Assembly (NCBI GenBank): GCA_018665385.1
Contig: JABJDN010000019.1
Coordinates: 1-10,833, forward strand
DNA length: 10,833 bases
DNA from: Phycisphaerae bacterium
GTDB lineage: Bacteria > Planctomycetota > Phycisphaerae > Phycisphaerales > SM1A02
Reading direction: 5' to 3'
The position numbers and the translations under genes were made by a program. The notes under the pieces are model-generated. The model worked only from the letters and a program-made list of their open reading frames with translations, made no database searches and was not told the origin of the DNA. Each line of letters starts with the position of its first letter. Positions within the stretch are counted from its first letter, which is position 1. Positions 1-6,943 of this stretch are shown here, one piece after another.

Positions 1-201
1 ACGTGGCTTCGGGCAAGACGGCGCATATTGGCAGAGAAATGGGGCTATTGTCAAGTTCTACGTCTGATAAAACGTTTGATTTTGCAAAATTATAACTTTA
101 TGAGAAAGATAAATAGAGATGAGGCATTATCGGGTCGACCGTAGTGTAAGCGAACTTTTTAGAATTTTCGGGGTATAGTCATACAAAGAACTTAGACACC
201 A
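1..201. other. Left-edge region without an assignable gene
   Basis: All three plus frames are open at the window edge, so this may hold the 3' tail of an upstream gene. One frame runs to tandem stops TGA TAA at 65-70 and reads RGFGQDGAYWQRNGAIVKFYV-like at its end; a second runs to TAA at 93-95; a third to TAG at 142-144. The first two have plausible codon use, and I cannot choose between them. The stretch after about 95 is AT-rich (positions 70-120) and looks non-coding. I see no terminator hairpin with a T tract and no RNA gene. A TATAGT hexamer at 174-179 lies 22 nt before the next start codon but has no recognisable -35 partner. Confidence 0.4.
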
Positions 202-654
202 ATGAATACAGCAACACAACATATACGCACCGCTGCATGCGAACAGAGTCACCGCGCTGAACGCGTGACATGGTTGCTGGCAGGTGTTGTGGGGCTGAGT
301 ATGGCTGATTTGTTCCTGACTATCTCGTATCTCACATCTGTGGGTATGAGCGAAGGGAACCCTATAGCTGTCTGGCTTTTGCATACAACTGATTCAGTTT
401 GGCCTTTGGTTCTGTATAAATTGGCTACGGTCACAGTATGCGTATCGTTGTTGTATACAAATAGATTAAAACGGCAGAGTGAGCTTGCATCTTGGTGCGC
501 TTTGTTGATATTGGCCGCGTTAGCTGTTTGGTGGAACCAGTACTCGCACTACCAGCCGCTCCTGCCTCCTTCAGAAAATCATATTGTGATGGTAAACGAC
601 ACATTTGTACAACCATTTCTTTCGCCAACAGGCAACCCTCCAATCATCCAGTAA
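202..654 (+). CDS. Small integral membrane protein, DUF5658-like
   Basis: The 150-residue product has three probable membrane helices, at about residues 24-46, 65-84 and 96-112, with a basic stretch (NRLKRQ, 87-92) after the second. The first helix and following loop carry an AD-x(3)-T pattern (35-40) and EGNP (51-54). These resemble the D...T...E-NP signature of DUF5658-type membrane proteins, which have no known function. The tail after residue 113 is hydrophilic and proline-rich, and its side of the membrane cannot be told. The ATG at 202 is the first reasonable start; there is no strong Shine-Dalgarno sequence. The gene is followed 53 nt later by a lipoprotein gene on the same strand. The DUF5658 match is from memory of the pattern and should be treated as tentative. 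Confidence 0.7.
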   Translation: MNTATQHIRTAACEQSHRAERVTWLLAGVVGLSMADLFLTISYLTSVGMSEGNPIAVWLLHTTDSVWPLVLYKLATVTVCVSLLYTNRLKRQSELASWCALLILAALAVWWNQYSHYQPLLPPSENHIVMVNDTFVQPFLSPTGNPPIIQ

Positions 655-707
655 TTTGTAGCGAACACCCACAATCTTAAAAACTCTTATTTGGTACAGT
701 AGGTGGG

Positions 708-1160
708 ATGAACCGTTACCTCTTTTTAATTCTATGTTTTTCTTTGCAGGCTTGTGGGGTACGAGCTCCTATCGCTCACTTTACAGGTGCCACTGTAACC
801 CAATCAACACCTGAAGCATTTGCTCTTGAAGCAACCTTTGAGGTTTCAAATACAAACGACGAACCACTCCGATTAGAGCATTACAAGTACTACGTAACCT
901 CAGGCGGTCGAACTTTGTACCAGGGTAAAGCAGCAGCCGAACTCACAGTGCCTAGGTGGGCTTCCATCACAAGTTCAATTCCTATTGTCGTGCGCCGCGA
1001 AGATATTGGGACTCAAGATGTTATTTCGTGGAGGCTTGAGGGATCATTAAGTTATATACCACCTACAGCATTGGCAGAAACGCTGTTAAAAATTGGCATC
1101 GTTGAGCCAACAACTACTGTACGCGCCCATGGTGCTGCCGAAGTTCCCGTCATAGAGTGA
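708..1160 (+). CDS. Predicted lipoprotein with LEA14/WHy-type domain
   Basis: The 150-residue product starts with a short lipoprotein signal peptide: a hydrophobic run LFLILCFS (5-12), then the lipobox LQAC (13-16) with Cys16 as the lipidation site. The mature part has the alternating beta pattern of late-embryogenesis-abundant type 2 (LEA14/WHy) domains: a strand ending in 'FEVSNTNDEPL' (44-54), where family members have a V-x-N-PN-like motif, then 'HYKYYVTSGGRTLYQG' (58-73) and a 'VPRWAS' stretch (81-86). LEA2 domains in bacterial lipoproteins are small beta-sandwiches of unclear role in the envelope. AGGTGG sits only one base before the ATG, which is too close for a normal Shine-Dalgarno. 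A 103 nt gap separates the gene from pilT, so membership of the pilus operon is uncertain. The signal and lipobox are clear; the LEA14 assignment is likely. Confidence 0.8.
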   Translation: MNRYLFLILCFSLQACGVRAPIAHFTGATVTQSTPEAFALEATFEVSNTNDEPLRLEHYKYYVTSGGRTLYQGKAAAELTVPRWASITSSIPIVVRREDIGTQDVISWRLEGSLSYIPPTALAETLLKIGIVEPTTTVRAHGAAEVPVIE

Positions 1161-1263
1161 ACTACGCACACAAGTAGACCCTACAAACGGAATGAATGTT
1201 GCAGTTGCATAGCACTTCTGCAAGCAACTCAATGTACAACCAGCAAGTTCCGATGTCCCCTGC

Positions 1264-2313
1264 ATGGATATTGAATTGATTCTTGCTACTGCCTCTGAAC
1301 GAGGTGCTTCAGATATACACCTTGTTTCGGGTGAGCCACCAGTACTACGTGTGGATACAGGTTTAGCACGGCTTGAACATCCAGTGTTAGAACCAGCGGA
1401 TCTAATGAAGCACATAGCAGTTATGTTGAGCGATACACAGCAAGAGGCATTCCAAAAGAACCAAGATGTTGATTTATCTTGGGCGACGCCAACGTGTCGT
1501 TACAGAGTAAATGTACACCTGCAACGGGGTGTGCCTGCAATTGCAATGCGTACTGTGAAAACAAAAATTCCGCAACTTGACACATTAAACCTTCCGCCGG
1601 CAATTGCGAAACTTGCAGATTTGCCTCGTGGCTTAGTTCTTGTAACCGGCGACACAGGTTCAGGTAAATCAACAACACTAGCTTCGCTCTTGCAAAAAAT
1701 TAATGAAACGCAAGACCGGCACATCATCACACTTGAAGATCCTGTCGAGTACACGTTCGAGTCGAATCACTGTCTCATTGAGCAACGTGAACTTGGAAGA
1801 GACATGCCTAGTTTTGCATCTGGTCTTAAGCACGCATTGCGCCAGGATCCAGACATTATTTTAGTTGGAGAAATGCGTGACTTAGAAACCACCTCTCTCG
1901 CCATTTCAGCTGCAGAGACGGGGCACCTCGTACTTTCCACATTACACACGGTGAATGCTTCTCAAACTGTTGAGAGAATCGTAGATATGTATCCAGCAAA
2001 CCAACAAGCGCAAGTGCGCTCGATGTTAGCAAACACTCTAAAGTCAGTTGTATCGCAAACACTCCTTCCAAAAATAGGTGGTGGAATGGTGCCCGCTGTC
2101 GAAATTTTGTTATGCGACCCAGCAGTTAGAAACATTATTCGAGAGGCCCGAACATTTGAAATTCCAAACGTAATCGAAACAAACAGCCGCAAAGGTATGG
2201 TGGCGCGAGATGCTTCGATAGCCACACTTGTATTCAATGGTCTCGTAGAGAAAGACCTCGCAATAGCAAATTCATCCGACCCACAGAGATTGCAAATGAC
2301 CCTAGCAGCCTAA
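1264..2313 (+). CDS. pilT: Type IV pilus retraction ATPase PilT
   Basis: The 349-residue product is a cytoplasmic hexameric secretion ATPase of the GspE/PilT family that powers pilin disassembly. The N-terminal domain has the PilT opening 'GASDIHL' (14-20). The ATPase core has Walker A GDTGSGKST (129-137), the Asp box ITLEDPVEY (155-163), Walker B DPDIILVGEMRD (195-206) and the His box TGHLVLSTLHT (219-229). AVRNIIRE (287-294) corresponds to the AIRNLIRE motif needed for retraction by PilT, which argues for PilT and against an extension ATPase. The length matches PilT (about 340-350), not PilB or GspE (over 500). The ATG at 1264 is the only ATG after an in-frame stop at 1210-1212 and gives the normal PilT N terminus, though no Shine-Dalgarno is evident. 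It is the first gene of the pilus operon, 10 nt before pilC. Confidence 0.96.
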   Translation: MDIELILATASERGASDIHLVSGEPPVLRVDTGLARLEHPVLEPADLMKHIAVMLSDTQQEAFQKNQDVDLSWATPTCRYRVNVHLQRGVPAIAMRTVKTKIPQLDTLNLPPAIAKLADLPRGLVLVTGDTGSGKSTTLASLLQKINETQDRHIITLEDPVEYTFESNHCLIEQRELGRDMPSFASGLKHALRQDPDIILVGEMRDLETTSLAISAAETGHLVLSTLHTVNASQTVERIVDMYPANQQAQVRSMLANTLKSVVSQTLLPKIGGGMVPAVEILLCDPAVRNIIREARTFEIPNVIETNSRKGMVARDASIATLVFNGLVEKDLAIANSSDPQRLQMTLAA

Positions 2314-2316
2314 GGA
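2312..2316 (+). promoter_or_regulatory. Shine-Dalgarno sequence for pilC
   Basis: AAGGA begins inside the TAA stop codon of pilT and lies 7 nt before the pilC ATG, so termination of pilT and initiation of pilC are physically coupled. Confidence 0.7.
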
Positions 2317-2323
2317 ACAACCC

Positions 2324-3553
2324 ATGCCAACGTACCGCTATGAACTACTACAAGAAAGCGGAGATCTGTTAATCGGCCAAATAGCTGCACAATCAGCTGC
2401 TGGTGCGGCGAGTGCCATAGCTAGCCGGGGGGGACGTATCGTACGGCTTGTTCCATTAAAAATAGCAGATACAAGTCTGTCTAAAAAAATATGGGCGATT
2501 ATGAATACCGGCAACGGTCCGAAGAAGAAAGACATTCTTGATTTCACAACGCAATTGGCAGTAATGGTTCGTGCAGGAATAAGTTTGCGTGTTGCTATTG
2601 ACGGGATAAGTAAACATGTTGAAAATGACAAGCTTAAAGAAATTCTTACCTCGGTTAGAGAAGATTTAGAAGCTGGTTGTACATTCTCAGATGCAATTGC
2701 AAAGTATCCAAAACTATTCTCGCCTTTGTATATTAACATGGTGCGAGCGAGTGAACTGTCTGGGTCATTCGGTCACATGCTGGACAGGATTGCCAAGATT
2801 ATTACGCGGCAAATTGAAACCAAGAAACTTATTGTTGGCGCAAGTATTTATCCGGGCGTGATAGGTAGTCTTGCAACTGTAGTTACAATTTTCTTGTTAA
2901 CATTTGTGCTCCCTCGTTTTGCCGGTGTCTTTGAAGGCAAAGAGGCAATTCTGCCTTGGCCGACAAAGTTCTTAATGGGGCTCAGCGCATGGATGGTCAT
3001 TTATTGGTGGACAGTTCCAATAGCTATTGCCATGATATCCGCCTTCTTGGTTCTCATTGGTAAAACAGAACGCGGTCAATGTTTTATTGATACTTCAAAA
3101 CTAACAGTGCCGGTAGTACGCAAAATGTTACGTGCGCTGTACATCACGCGTTCATTGCAAACGCTCGGCGAGCTAGTAAACGCAGGTGTGCCGATAGTGA
3201 GTTCGCTTGAGGTAACAGGAAACATTACCGGCAATCGTAATTATCATGCGTTATGGTTTGGTGTAAGCGACGGCGTAAAAGATGGTAGAAGAATCAATGA
3301 AGTGCTCGAGGGAACAAAACTTTTGCCGACGCCGGTTGTGCAAATGATTGCAGCAGGCGAAGAATCTGGAAAACTTGGCGATGTGTTGGAAGAAATTTCA
3401 GAGTACTACGACCGAGTGTTACGAGATGCAGTAAAAACATTTACTAGTTTGCTCGAACCTGCCATGATTGTTTTCATGGGCGTAATTGTTGGCTTCATCG
3501 CTATGGCAATCATCCTTCCAATCTTTAAGATGAGCGCGGTGGTTTCAGGATGA
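2324..3553 (+). CDS. pilC: Type IV pilus inner-membrane platform protein PilC/GspF
   Basis: The 409-residue product has the length and architecture of PilC/GspF, the polytopic platform that couples the cytoplasmic ATPase to pilin movement. There is a short N-terminal cytoplasmic part (MPTYRYELL..., 1-65) and two T2SSF repeats. The first (about 70-200) opens with 'FTTQLAVMVRAGISL' (74-88) and contains 'RASELSGSFG' (141-150). The second (about 275-400) has the matching 'TLGELVNAGVPIVSSLEV' (280-297) and 'AAGEESGKLGDVLEEISEYYD' region (343-363). Membrane helices lie at about 177-198, 218-246 and 379-400, the last following the conserved LEP. The gene ends with ATGA, overlapping the next start by 4 nt. 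Its position directly after pilT links it to the pilus machine; a T2SS GspF role is less likely because of the PilT neighbour. Confidence 0.96.
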   Translation: MPTYRYELLQESGDLLIGQIAAQSAAGAASAIASRGGRIVRLVPLKIADTSLSKKIWAIMNTGNGPKKKDILDFTTQLAVMVRAGISLRVAIDGISKHVENDKLKEILTSVREDLEAGCTFSDAIAKYPKLFSPLYINMVRASELSGSFGHMLDRIAKIITRQIETKKLIVGASIYPGVIGSLATVVTIFLLTFVLPRFAGVFEGKEAILPWPTKFLMGLSAWMVIYWWTVPIAIAMISAFLVLIGKTERGQCFIDTSKLTVPVVRKMLRALYITRSLQTLGELVNAGVPIVSSLEVTGNITGNRNYHALWFGVSDGVKDGRRINEVLEGTKLLPTPVVQMIAAGEESGKLGDVLEEISEYYDRVLRDAVKTFTSLLEPAMIVFMGVIVGFIAMAIILPIFKMSAVVSG

Positions 3554-4062
3554 GTGCACAAAGAAACAGAACAAGGCGTGGTTTCTGGCTTGTCGAGTCC
3601 GCAGTTGCAATCGCAGTTGTGGGTATCGGCGTAGTCGCAGTAGTTGGCTCGCAACAAGCGTGGCATATACAAGCTGTTGCGTCTGAGGAATTGTCAACTG
3701 GGATGCGTCTTGCTACTGAGATACGAGAAATGTCTTTGTTGTTGCCAGCGAACGACCCAATTACCGGCACGGTTACGTGGGGGTCTGAGTTTGGCGAAGT
3801 AATTCCCCTGGACTTAGATGACCTTGACGATTTAGACGATGCAGTATTCTCTGATGCGCTAGGGAATGGGCCAATTGATGCTACAGGGACAATTATTGTA
3901 GGAATGAATGATTGGGAACAACAAATCTTTGTGCAGTGTATGGAGGCCTTTGATATCACAAGTCAAGTGCCAGATGGATCTTCGGACGTGGTACAAATTG
4001 AAGTCGTTGTCTTGCGTGATAGCGAGGAAGTAGCGAGGTTAACATGGATAGCACCAAGATGA
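3550..4062 (+). CDS. PilV/GspI-like minor pilin (prepilin-type)
   Basis: The 170-residue product has a class III prepilin signal. The basic leader MSAQRNRTRRG (1-11) is followed by FWLVE, so prepilin peptidase would cut after Gly11 and leave Phe at +1 and Glu16 at +5. A hydrophobic helix of about 20 residues (17-33) follows. The soluble part contains WGSEFGEVIPLDLDDLDDLDDAVF-type sequence, where residues 87-97 form a highly acidic repeat, then an immunoglobulin-like run of beta segments to the C terminus (VQIEVVVLRDSEEVARLTW, 148-166). The first codon overlaps the pilC stop (ATGA). Size and position before the PilX/GspK-like and PilW/GspJ-like genes suggest the I-type member of a minor-pilin tip complex. 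The prepilin call is firm; the PilV/GspI subtype is inferred from context. Confidence 0.88.
   Translation: MSAQRNRTRRGFWLVESAVAIAVVGIGVVAVVGSQQAWHIQAVASEELSTGMRLATEIREMSLLLPANDPITGTVTWGSEFGEVIPLDLDDLDDLDDAVFSDALGNGPIDATGTIIVGMNDWEQQIFVQCMEAFDITSQVPDGSSDVVQIEVVVLRDSEEVARLTWIAPR
4034..4037 (+). promoter_or_regulatory. Shine-Dalgarno sequence that favours the 4044 start
   Basis: GAGG inside the end of the PilV-like gene lies 6 nt before the ATG at 4044. The competing ATG at 4059 forms a 4 nt ATGA overlap with the upstream stop but has no purine-rich motif at the usual distance. Both starts leave the membrane helix intact. Confidence 0.55.
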
Positions 4063-6404
4063 ACAAACAACGAAACGGATGGGCTACAGTTCCATCGCTC
4101 TTAATGCTCGCAGTCATTGCGTCAATAACAGCAGGTATGGCAAATGTTTCATGGACGAACGTACGCAGCGCACAAGCGATAATTGCGATTGCAAAAGCGC
4201 AATCAGCCGCTGAATCTGGGTTGTCGTTTGGTGGCATTCGATTGCTAGACGAAGTGAACCGCTACGTGATAGATAGGGGTGTTATCGATAGTGACCTTGC
4301 ACAAAAACTGTGGGAAGGCACATGGACACCTATAGATGGTTTTATCACAGTGCTACCAGCAGATGATTATGTTGTTGCTGCGCCCTCAGGTACAGGCATC
4401 GTACACTCGCTGCAAGATGTGTTCGAACAAGTTGATGCACACTGGTTTGAAGCGGAAGCTGAAGATGCCTTACTGCCCGCCATAGACCCTGTAAGTTTTG
4501 CTCTTGAAGTAAAACCAATTGCACTTGATAGTACGGAAGATTCATTTTTTCGTTTGACGTATACACTGATTGAAAATGACACTCGAATACTAGTAACAAG
4601 TGTTGGTGTAGCAGATGGCGTTTCAAGAAAGTTATCAATGGAGTTCGATTTAGACAAGCGTATTGATTATGCACTTGTGGCTATGTCGCGAGTGATGCTT
4701 GGGCGCAATGTTATAGTAGAGGGACCAATTGGCACACGATACGGTATTTCAGGCGGGGAACTTGATGCTAATTTTGGCACTCCATTTGTTATGCGTAGCG
4801 ATTTTTATGGGCTAGACCCCGGTACCCTCGACGGTACAGTCTCGGCGTTTGCTGCACTTGTTCTTGCAAACGATGTAGATGGCGATAACAGATTACGCCC
4901 AAGCCACCCAACCGAAGGTATAGGGCTTGGTGGCGCGTTGCAGGACTACGATGGAAATCAATATATTTCAGAAATGGATTTGTTCCTCTCTAGGTTTGAT
5001 AGTAATGGCGACATTGCGGTTGTGTACGACCCAGCCCAAGCGTTGTATGCTGGGCATCCTGGGATGTCCCAAGAATTTTCGGGCGATATGCAATTGGCAA
5101 TGCTCATAGACAACGCACGGAGCGATCGGAATGGTGACGGTGTCACCGACAGCCTTGATCGAGAACTAGGATGGGACGACGGCATTATTGATGGCAAAGA
5201 TCATTACGCAAAAGTAGATGGAAGTATTGGCTTTGCAGTTTCTATTGCGGACTGGGAAGCTGCAACTGGCCAGCAATGGCAAGCGGATGTAGCGGGGTCG
5301 ATTGTTTCAGACTTCGGTTCTTCTTCTGCTCAGTTTGCATTGCCCGATGACAAGTTGGCGGAATTATCGACCTCTATGTTTGCTAATGCGCAAACATGGT
5401 TCGAATCAGAGTCCATGACTGGTACTGCATTTGGCGACCCCGCTTCTGGCCAAGTTGGTTCGAATATTGCAAGCGGGGGCACGTACACACCTGCAACTCT
5501 AAACCAGTGGGAAGGCGTGCCGTACGAATCTGAAGGCGCGTACGATTGGTATCAGCGTCCTGTCTATACGGACATGGTTTTTGAAAATGTACGGATTCCC
5601 CGTGGCACAAATGCAGTCTTTGAAGATTGCACATTTGTCGGTGTCACGTGGGTTGAAACGATGCAAGAAGTTTCAGATCCTAATTGGAACTTCGCAGGTT
5701 CCATACAACCTGATGGCGCTGGTGGGTACGAGTATCAATTTGATGGTTTGTCTGCAGAGTCAGATGGTGTGTCGTACGCAAGCACCCGCGAAGTCTCAAA
5801 CAATGTACGGTTTCATGATTGCACATTCCTTGGTTCAATCGCAGGTGACGCACCATCAGAGTTTACGCATTGGCGTAACAAAGTGCAAATTACTGGTGAA
5901 TCTCGTTTCTTTTTAGATCCAGAAGACCCAGATTTAGATGACCAATCTGATTCAGCCGCTTTAAAAGCAGTTCTTGATTCGATAGACCCAGTAGATAGGG
6001 AACAACTTTCGAGAAGTTCTGTGTTAATGCCTGGTTGGTCAGTTGAAATTGGGGCTTTCCAAAACGACGAGTCCATCGGAGTAAATCTCACAGGAACAAT
6101 TATTTCTGGCTTGCTTGATTTGCGAGGTGTTGTGGATGTACATGGTGTTATTTTGTCTACCTACCGACCAGTTGAAGGCGAAGGTCCATTGTTCTACGGC
6201 GGAGAAGCAGACGCGTTTAACACGACGATTGGCTTCTTCGGTCCCGAAGATGGCGACGGCGAAGGTGTCGACGATGCGATGAAACCCTTTTCAGGGTACG
6301 GCAGAGTTTCCCTTCGTGCTAACCCAGATGCAGCCTTACCAGATGGCGTACCTTGGCCAATTACAATCGTGCCAGATGGCGCTAGTTATCAGGAGGGTTC
6401 GTAA
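4044..6404 (+). CDS. Very large PilX/GspK-like minor pilin with calcium-loop block
   Basis: The 786-residue product begins with a short basic leader (KMNKQRNG, 5-12) and a hydrophobic helix (about 14-34), followed by an 'AQSAAESGL' segment (52-60) as in PilX and GspK proteins. The residue five after Gly12 is Pro17, not Glu; lack of Glu+5 is typical of GspK-type tip pilins. PilX/GspK proteins are usually about 200-350 residues, so this is far oversized. Residues 277-372 hold EF-hand or dockerin-like loops (listed separately). Beyond about 510, the protein is beta-rich with a recurring F-x-D-C-T-F-x-G motif (526-533 and 590-597) and 'LTGTIISGLLDLRGVVDVHG' (682-701), suggesting a beta-helix-like region. 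It overlaps the PilV-like gene by 19 nt and shares one base (TAATG) with the next gene. The pilin-like N terminus is clear; the function of the remainder is unknown. Confidence 0.82.
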   Translation: MDSTKMNKQRNGWATVPSLLMLAVIASITAGMANVSWTNVRSAQAIIAIAKAQSAAESGLSFGGIRLLDEVNRYVIDRGVIDSDLAQKLWEGTWTPIDGFITVLPADDYVVAAPSGTGIVHSLQDVFEQVDAHWFEAEAEDALLPAIDPVSFALEVKPIALDSTEDSFFRLTYTLIENDTRILVTSVGVADGVSRKLSMEFDLDKRIDYALVAMSRVMLGRNVIVEGPIGTRYGISGGELDANFGTPFVMRSDFYGLDPGTLDGTVSAFAALVLANDVDGDNRLRPSHPTEGIGLGGALQDYDGNQYISEMDLFLSRFDSNGDIAVVYDPAQALYAGHPGMSQEFSGDMQLAMLIDNARSDRNGDGVTDSLDRELGWDDGIIDGKDHYAKVDGSIGFAVSIADWEAATGQQWQADVAGSIVSDFGSSSAQFALPDDKLAELSTSMFANAQTWFESESMTGTAFGDPASGQVGSNIASGGTYTPATLNQWEGVPYESEGAYDWYQRPVYTDMVFENVRIPRGTNAVFEDCTFVGVTWVETMQEVSDPNWNFAGSIQPDGAGGYEYQFDGLSAESDGVSYASTREVSNNVRFHDCTFLGSIAGDAPSEFTHWRNKVQITGESRFFLDPEDPDLDDQSDSAALKAVLDSIDPVDREQLSRSSVLMPGWSVEIGAFQNDESIGVNLTGTIISGLLDLRGVVDVHGVILSTYRPVEGEGPLFYGGEADAFNTTIGFFGPEDGDGEGVDDAMKPFSGYGRVSLRANPDAALPDGVPWPITIVPDGASYQEGS
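4872..5159 (+). other. EF-hand/dockerin-like calcium-loop block inside the PilX/GspK-like protein
   Basis: Within about 96 residues there are four acidic loops: DVDGDN (277-282), DYDGNQYISEMD (301-312), DSNGD (319-323) and DRNGDGVTDSLD (361-372). The second and fourth fit the 12-position EF-hand loop with ligands at positions 1, 3, 5, 7, 9 and 12, using Asp at position 12 as dockerins do. The second is followed by a helix-like 'LFLSRF', as in a paired EF-hand. GspK of type II secretion is known to bind calcium, although by differently placed ligands, so calcium binding at the pilus tip has a precedent. Actual binding here is inferred from the motif only. Confidence 0.65.
6391..6397 (+). promoter_or_regulatory. 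Strong Shine-Dalgarno sequence for the PilW/GspJ-like gene
   Basis: AGGAGGG lies 6 nt before the ATG at 6404, inside the last codons of the large minor pilin gene. It is the best ribosome-binding site in the operon and fixes the start, which overlaps the preceding TAA by one base. Confidence 0.8.
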
Positions 6405-6943
6405 TGAGACGTGGTTTTACCGTTGTTGAACTTACTATTGGAATGGCGATCACTGCTGTTCTGCTTACAGGATTGTTTGCAGCGTTGCAATCATCTGTTG
6501 ATGCATACGCTAAATCATCGGCCGATGGCGTAAACAGATTGACTTCAAGGCTTCTTGTGGAGCGCATTGCATTGCTCGTTCGAACGGGGTCAAACTTTGG
6601 GCCGTTACCTTCTAGTGCACTTGACGACGAAGTTCTCAGCAACGTGCTCGAACTAACAACACCTACTGGGCAAGATGTAACCATTACATGGGACAGCGTG
6701 CGGGAGACTTTGGAAATGGATGTTGATGGTGTAAGCGCAACTGTCCTTGGCGGAGTAACGCAGAGTGCAGGGGGCATTCCCATTTCCCCATTTTTATTGC
6801 AATACGAAAATGGTATATCGTTGCAACGCGTGACCATTAACTTAGCAGTAGTTCCTGATGTGGAGCATGCAACAGCCATGGACGAAGGCAGCGAAACAAT
6901 TCGATTGACCGCTTCGGTCATGCCAAGGGCGCAGTTGTATTAA
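6404..6943 (+). CDS. PilW/GspJ-like minor pilin (prepilin-type)
   Basis: The 179-residue product starts with the minimal class III signal MRRG, then FTVVELTIGMAITAVLLTGLF. Cleavage after Gly4 leaves Phe at +1 and Glu9 at +5, followed by a 20-residue hydrophobic helix ending near residue 27. This N terminus, together with 'ALQSSVDAYAKSS' (26-38) and an Arg-rich helix continuation (LTSRLLVERI, 46-55), is typical of PilW/GspJ-type minor pilins. The C-terminal part is beta-rich, with no cysteines or recognised catalytic motif. It closes the operon and would complete an I-K-J set of minor pilins that in type II secretion and type IV pili form the initiating tip. The prepilin nature is certain; the J subtype rests on size, order and the long helix. 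Confidence 0.9.
   Translation: MRRGFTVVELTIGMAITAVLLTGLFAALQSSVDAYAKSSADGVNRLTSRLLVERIALLVRTGSNFGPLPSSALDDEVLSNVLELTTPTGQDVTITWDSVRETLEMDVDGVSATVLGGVTQSAGGIPISPFLLQYENGISLQRVTINLAVVPDVEHATAMDEGSETIRLTASVMPRAQLY

Noticed and set aside
174..179. TATAGT as a -10 box for the gene at 202.
   Set aside because: The region 16-18 nt upstream (CGAACT and nearby) does not resemble a -35 hexamer, and there is no extended -10 TG, so I do not claim a promoter.
1199..1228. Inverted repeats TTGCAG/CTGCAA (1199-1204 with 1218-1223) and GTTGC/GCAAC (1204-1208 with 1224-1228) in the gap before pilT, considered as a terminator or attenuator.
   Set aside because: The stems are only 5-6 bp, mutually exclusive, and followed by no T tract. 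They may be chance repeats in a short gap.
1264..2313. Assignment of the ATPase as PilB or GspE.
   Set aside because: It is only 349 residues, lacks the long N-terminal domain and the tetracysteine zinc motif of GspE/PilB, and has the AIRNLIRE-type motif of PilT.
6382..6921. 179-residue minus-strand reading frame opposite the PilW/GspJ-like gene.
   Set aside because: The plus-strand gene has a prepilin signal and a strong Shine-Dalgarno, while the minus frame has no motif and Thr/Ser-rich shadow composition.
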